A stretch of DNA of 32,729 nucleotides from Vagococcus allomyrinae (GTDB lineage Bacteria > Bacillota > Bacilli > Lactobacillales > Vagococcaceae): assembly GCF_017829975.1 (NCBI RefSeq), contig NZ_JAEEGA010000024.1:1-32729 (forward strand). Reading direction: 5' to 3'. The position numbers and the translations under genes are program-made. Positions 31,218 to 32,729 of this stretch are shown piece after piece. Under the pieces are notes generated by a model, which did not search any database, was not told the DNA's origin, and was given only the letters and a program-made list of their open reading frames with translations. Position 1 is the first letter of the stretch. Each line of letters starts with the position of its first letter.

Positions 31218-32336
31218 CTATTGTCCCTTTTTCCGACGAGCACTTTTACCTGAAGATTTTGCTTGATTCTTTTTATGTTGAGACAATTTTAAACCACCAA
31301 CTATCACTCCTACTATGACAATTCCTGATATCACCAATAAGAATACAACTCGCCAATCTATTCCCTTTTCCTGAACAAGGCTTACATCACGCTGATTAAA
31401 TTTATCCGCTTCCTTTTGTGTTATTTTAAAATCCTCTATCCATTCCCATTTCTGATCTTGTGACGTTACTAATATACGAGCACTGTAGTCACCATTTACC
31501 ATTTTTTCACCATTCATACTCACTGGAAATTCAATAAATGAGTTCGGAGCCATTTTCATTGCAAGTTCTTTTCGCTCATATAAAACCTCATTTTGACTTT
31601 TTTTTGAAATTTGGACGTCAATAGCCATGTCATAAAGATACGTCGCAATAACATTGGAAAAATTAACTAAAATCGCATTACGATAATTATTTTGGCCGGC
31701 AAACACTTGATTAAATTCTAAATCAGGTTTTAACGTCACCTCCTCTGCTTCTTGCAAGACTACCGCAACAATATAGGCATATTTGTTTACTACTTTTGAT
31801 CCTGTCGATTTTTCTGAACTAGATTCTCCCTGATTGGCTTTCGATAAATAAATGCCTCCGGCTACGACGCCCTCAAGATTTTCTTTAGGCATTTGAATAG
31901 TTATCTCAACGTCTTTTACTTCCTTTGGGCCAAGTTCAACAGTTTCTGGCCCAGAGACAATATCTGTAAAATCAAATTTTAATGATGGATCGTTTTTGAG
32001 TGGGGAATCTCCATACTCGACTACACCATTTTGATTAGTTTTTGCCCCATTAAGACCAACCTCTACTGTGGTTTTTTCTGATCCAAGATTACCTAATGTC
32101 AGACTAATTTTTTGAGTTTGATTTGGCTGCATTTTCAATTTAAAATAACCTAGGCTAGAATCAATTTGATTCTCTGGAAAATTGATTTTATAAGTAAATC
32201 CTGTTGATTCACTTATTTCACCATTAGCACCATTTTCTTCAGCCGCTAGCATAACTTTCCCTGGTAAAACACTCAATAATGCAAAAACAAGTATTAATAA
32301 ACTTAATTTCACTTTATTTTCAATTTGACTCATCAT
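31218..32336 (-). CDS. DUF916/DUF3324 WxL-interacting surface protein (372 aa)
   Basis: ATG at 32334-32336 behind GGGGATT (a second ATG follows). Signal peptide about 1-31 (cleavage near MLAAEE). Residues about 45-165 are a DUF916 domain (FTYKINFPENQ, LGYFKLKMQPNQTQKI, VVAGGIYLSK), then DUF3324 (about 180-315, with KPDLEFNQVFAGQ and NGDYSARILVTS), one membrane segment (329-351) and a Lys-rich tail with RRKKGQ. This is the standard layout of proteins encoded with WxL-domain proteins in Lactobacillales, which help display them on the peptidoglycan and bind host or matrix ligands. Directly upstream is the WxL gene. Confidence 0.9.
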   Translation of the reverse strand: MMSQIENKVKLSLLILVFALLSVLPGKVMLAAEENGANGEISESTGFTYKINFPENQIDSSLGYFKLKMQPNQTQKISLTLGNLGSEKTTVEVGLNGAKTNQNGVVEYGDSPLKNDPSLKFDFTDIVSGPETVELGPKEVKDVEITIQMPKENLEGVVAGGIYLSKANQGESSSEKSTGSKVVNKYAYIVAVVLQEAEEVTLKPDLEFNQVFAGQNNYRNAILVNFSNVIATYLYDMAIDVQISKKSQNEVLYERKELAMKMAPNSFIEFPVSMNGEKMVNGDYSARILVTSQDQKWEWIEDFKITQKEADKFNQRDVSLVQEKGIDWRVVFLLVISGIVIVGVIVGGLKLSQHKKNQAKSSGKSARRKKGQ

Positions 32337-32555
32337 AATCCCCGTTCCTTTTTTTCACTTGATTCTTAATCCTATTATATATTGCACTTGACATACCTTT
32401 ACTCTCTAAAGCTAATTAATATAGGTATAAATGAACGACGGAATAACTTGGTAAGTGGCTTAGAGAGCACTTGCCTCCGTCTATTCAAAAATGATGTTCT
32501 TCTAATACGCAGGCTAGGATACAATACGGTTGCCTGAAGACTATTCGTGTCCTTT

Positions 32556-32589
32556 TAAAAAGCAAGCTGATGAAATTTCTCATCAGCTT
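32556..32589 (-). terminator. Terminator of the WxL gene
   Basis: On the minus strand AAGCTGATGA, loop GAAATT, TCATCAGCTT, then GCTTTTT; perfect 10-base stem. It lies 14 bases after the WxL stop and would separate that transcript partly from the DUF916 gene downstream. Confidence 0.8.
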
Positions 32590-32602
32590 ACTCCACTACA
32601 AC

Positions 32603-32729
32603 CTAAGGTGCTGCTTCAATAGTCCATGTAATCTCTGCATCGTATACGCCTTCGACCATATTCGATGCTGTTCCAGCTGGAATCTTCAGTTCAACTGATT
32701 CATCTTCTGTTCCTGGAGTCCCTATTGTT
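32603..32729 (-). CDS. WxL-domain surface protein, C-terminal end only
   Basis: Partial gene running off the right edge; stop TAG at 32603-32605. The visible 42 residues include SVELKIPAGTASNM and end EGVYDAEITWTIEAAP, the second WxL motif (here WTI) and the conserved terminal strand of the domain. WxL domains bind peptidoglycan non-covalently and replace LPXTG anchoring in enterococci, lactobacilli and relatives. The DUF916/DUF3324 gene next to it supports the call. Confidence 0.85.
   Translation of the reverse strand, partial: TIGTPGTEDESVELKIPAGTASNMVEGVYDAEITWTIEAAP

Overview
The window is AT-rich, low-GC Gram-positive DNA. A WxL-domain protein C-terminus, a DUF916/DUF3324 protein, an LPQTG-anchored protein, an Mga-type regulator and IS6-family elements point to Lactobacillales, most likely an Enterococcus/Vagococcus/Carnobacterium-type host. 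A ParA-type partition gene, four full-length or frameshifted serine resolvases and many decayed insertion sequences suggest a large plasmid or another mobile accessory region. No replication initiator or rRNA/tRNA gene is visible.

Layout. (a) 1-5160 is an insertion-sequence graveyard: IS21 remnants and three decayed IS6-family copies, with two intact cargo genes between them, a zinc-ribbon/transmembrane/leucine-rich-repeat protein (591-2504) and a CPBP-family membrane protease (3446-4240). (b) 5268-18374, all on the minus strand, is a compact co-directional cluster. Read in the direction of transcription it encodes: a recombinase-like protein without catalytic residues; SipW signal peptidase; a BsaA-like SipW-dependent exported protein; an LPQTG wall-anchored protein; two more TasA/camelysin-like proteins; a recombinase-like protein with a C-terminal membrane anchor; a DUF961-like protein; an unknown protein; two more inactive recombinase-like proteins; a TagH-like ABC ATPase fused to a membrane segment and two LysM domains; two small partly coiled-coil proteins; and a 1013-residue exported protein. 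(c) 18375-18844 is the divergent control region of this cluster, with a good minus-strand promoter followed about 50-80 bases later by a factor-independent terminator. (d) 18845-20130 on the plus strand holds two tandem serine recombinases with intact catalytic residues, followed by an Mga-type regulator (20663-22144). (e) 22168-28420 is a plasmid-maintenance and mobile-element region: an IS6 scrap, a truncated LysR gene, a DNA-binding protein between palindromic sites, a frameshifted resolvase, an IS3-family element, a ParA operon, a MITE-like element and an intact resolvase. (f) 28500-32729, minus strand, is a second surface cluster: a WxL protein (only its end is in the window), a DUF916/DUF3324 protein, a two-pass membrane protein, another inactive recombinase-like protein, a DUF308-like membrane protein and a 50-residue basic peptide.

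The most unusual aspect is the recurrence of five serine-recombinase-like proteins that all lack the catalytic serine and the conserved Asp/Arg cluster. Three of them share a nearly identical C-terminal helix-turn-helix, one ends in two membrane segments, and one is a catalytic-domain-only fragment. They sit inside two different cell-surface operons. I infer that recombinases have been turned into a dedicated family of regulators for SipW/TasA-like fibre and WxL surface systems, possibly working with the intact recombinases next door and with an attenuated leader RNA. This is a hypothesis from sequence reading only.
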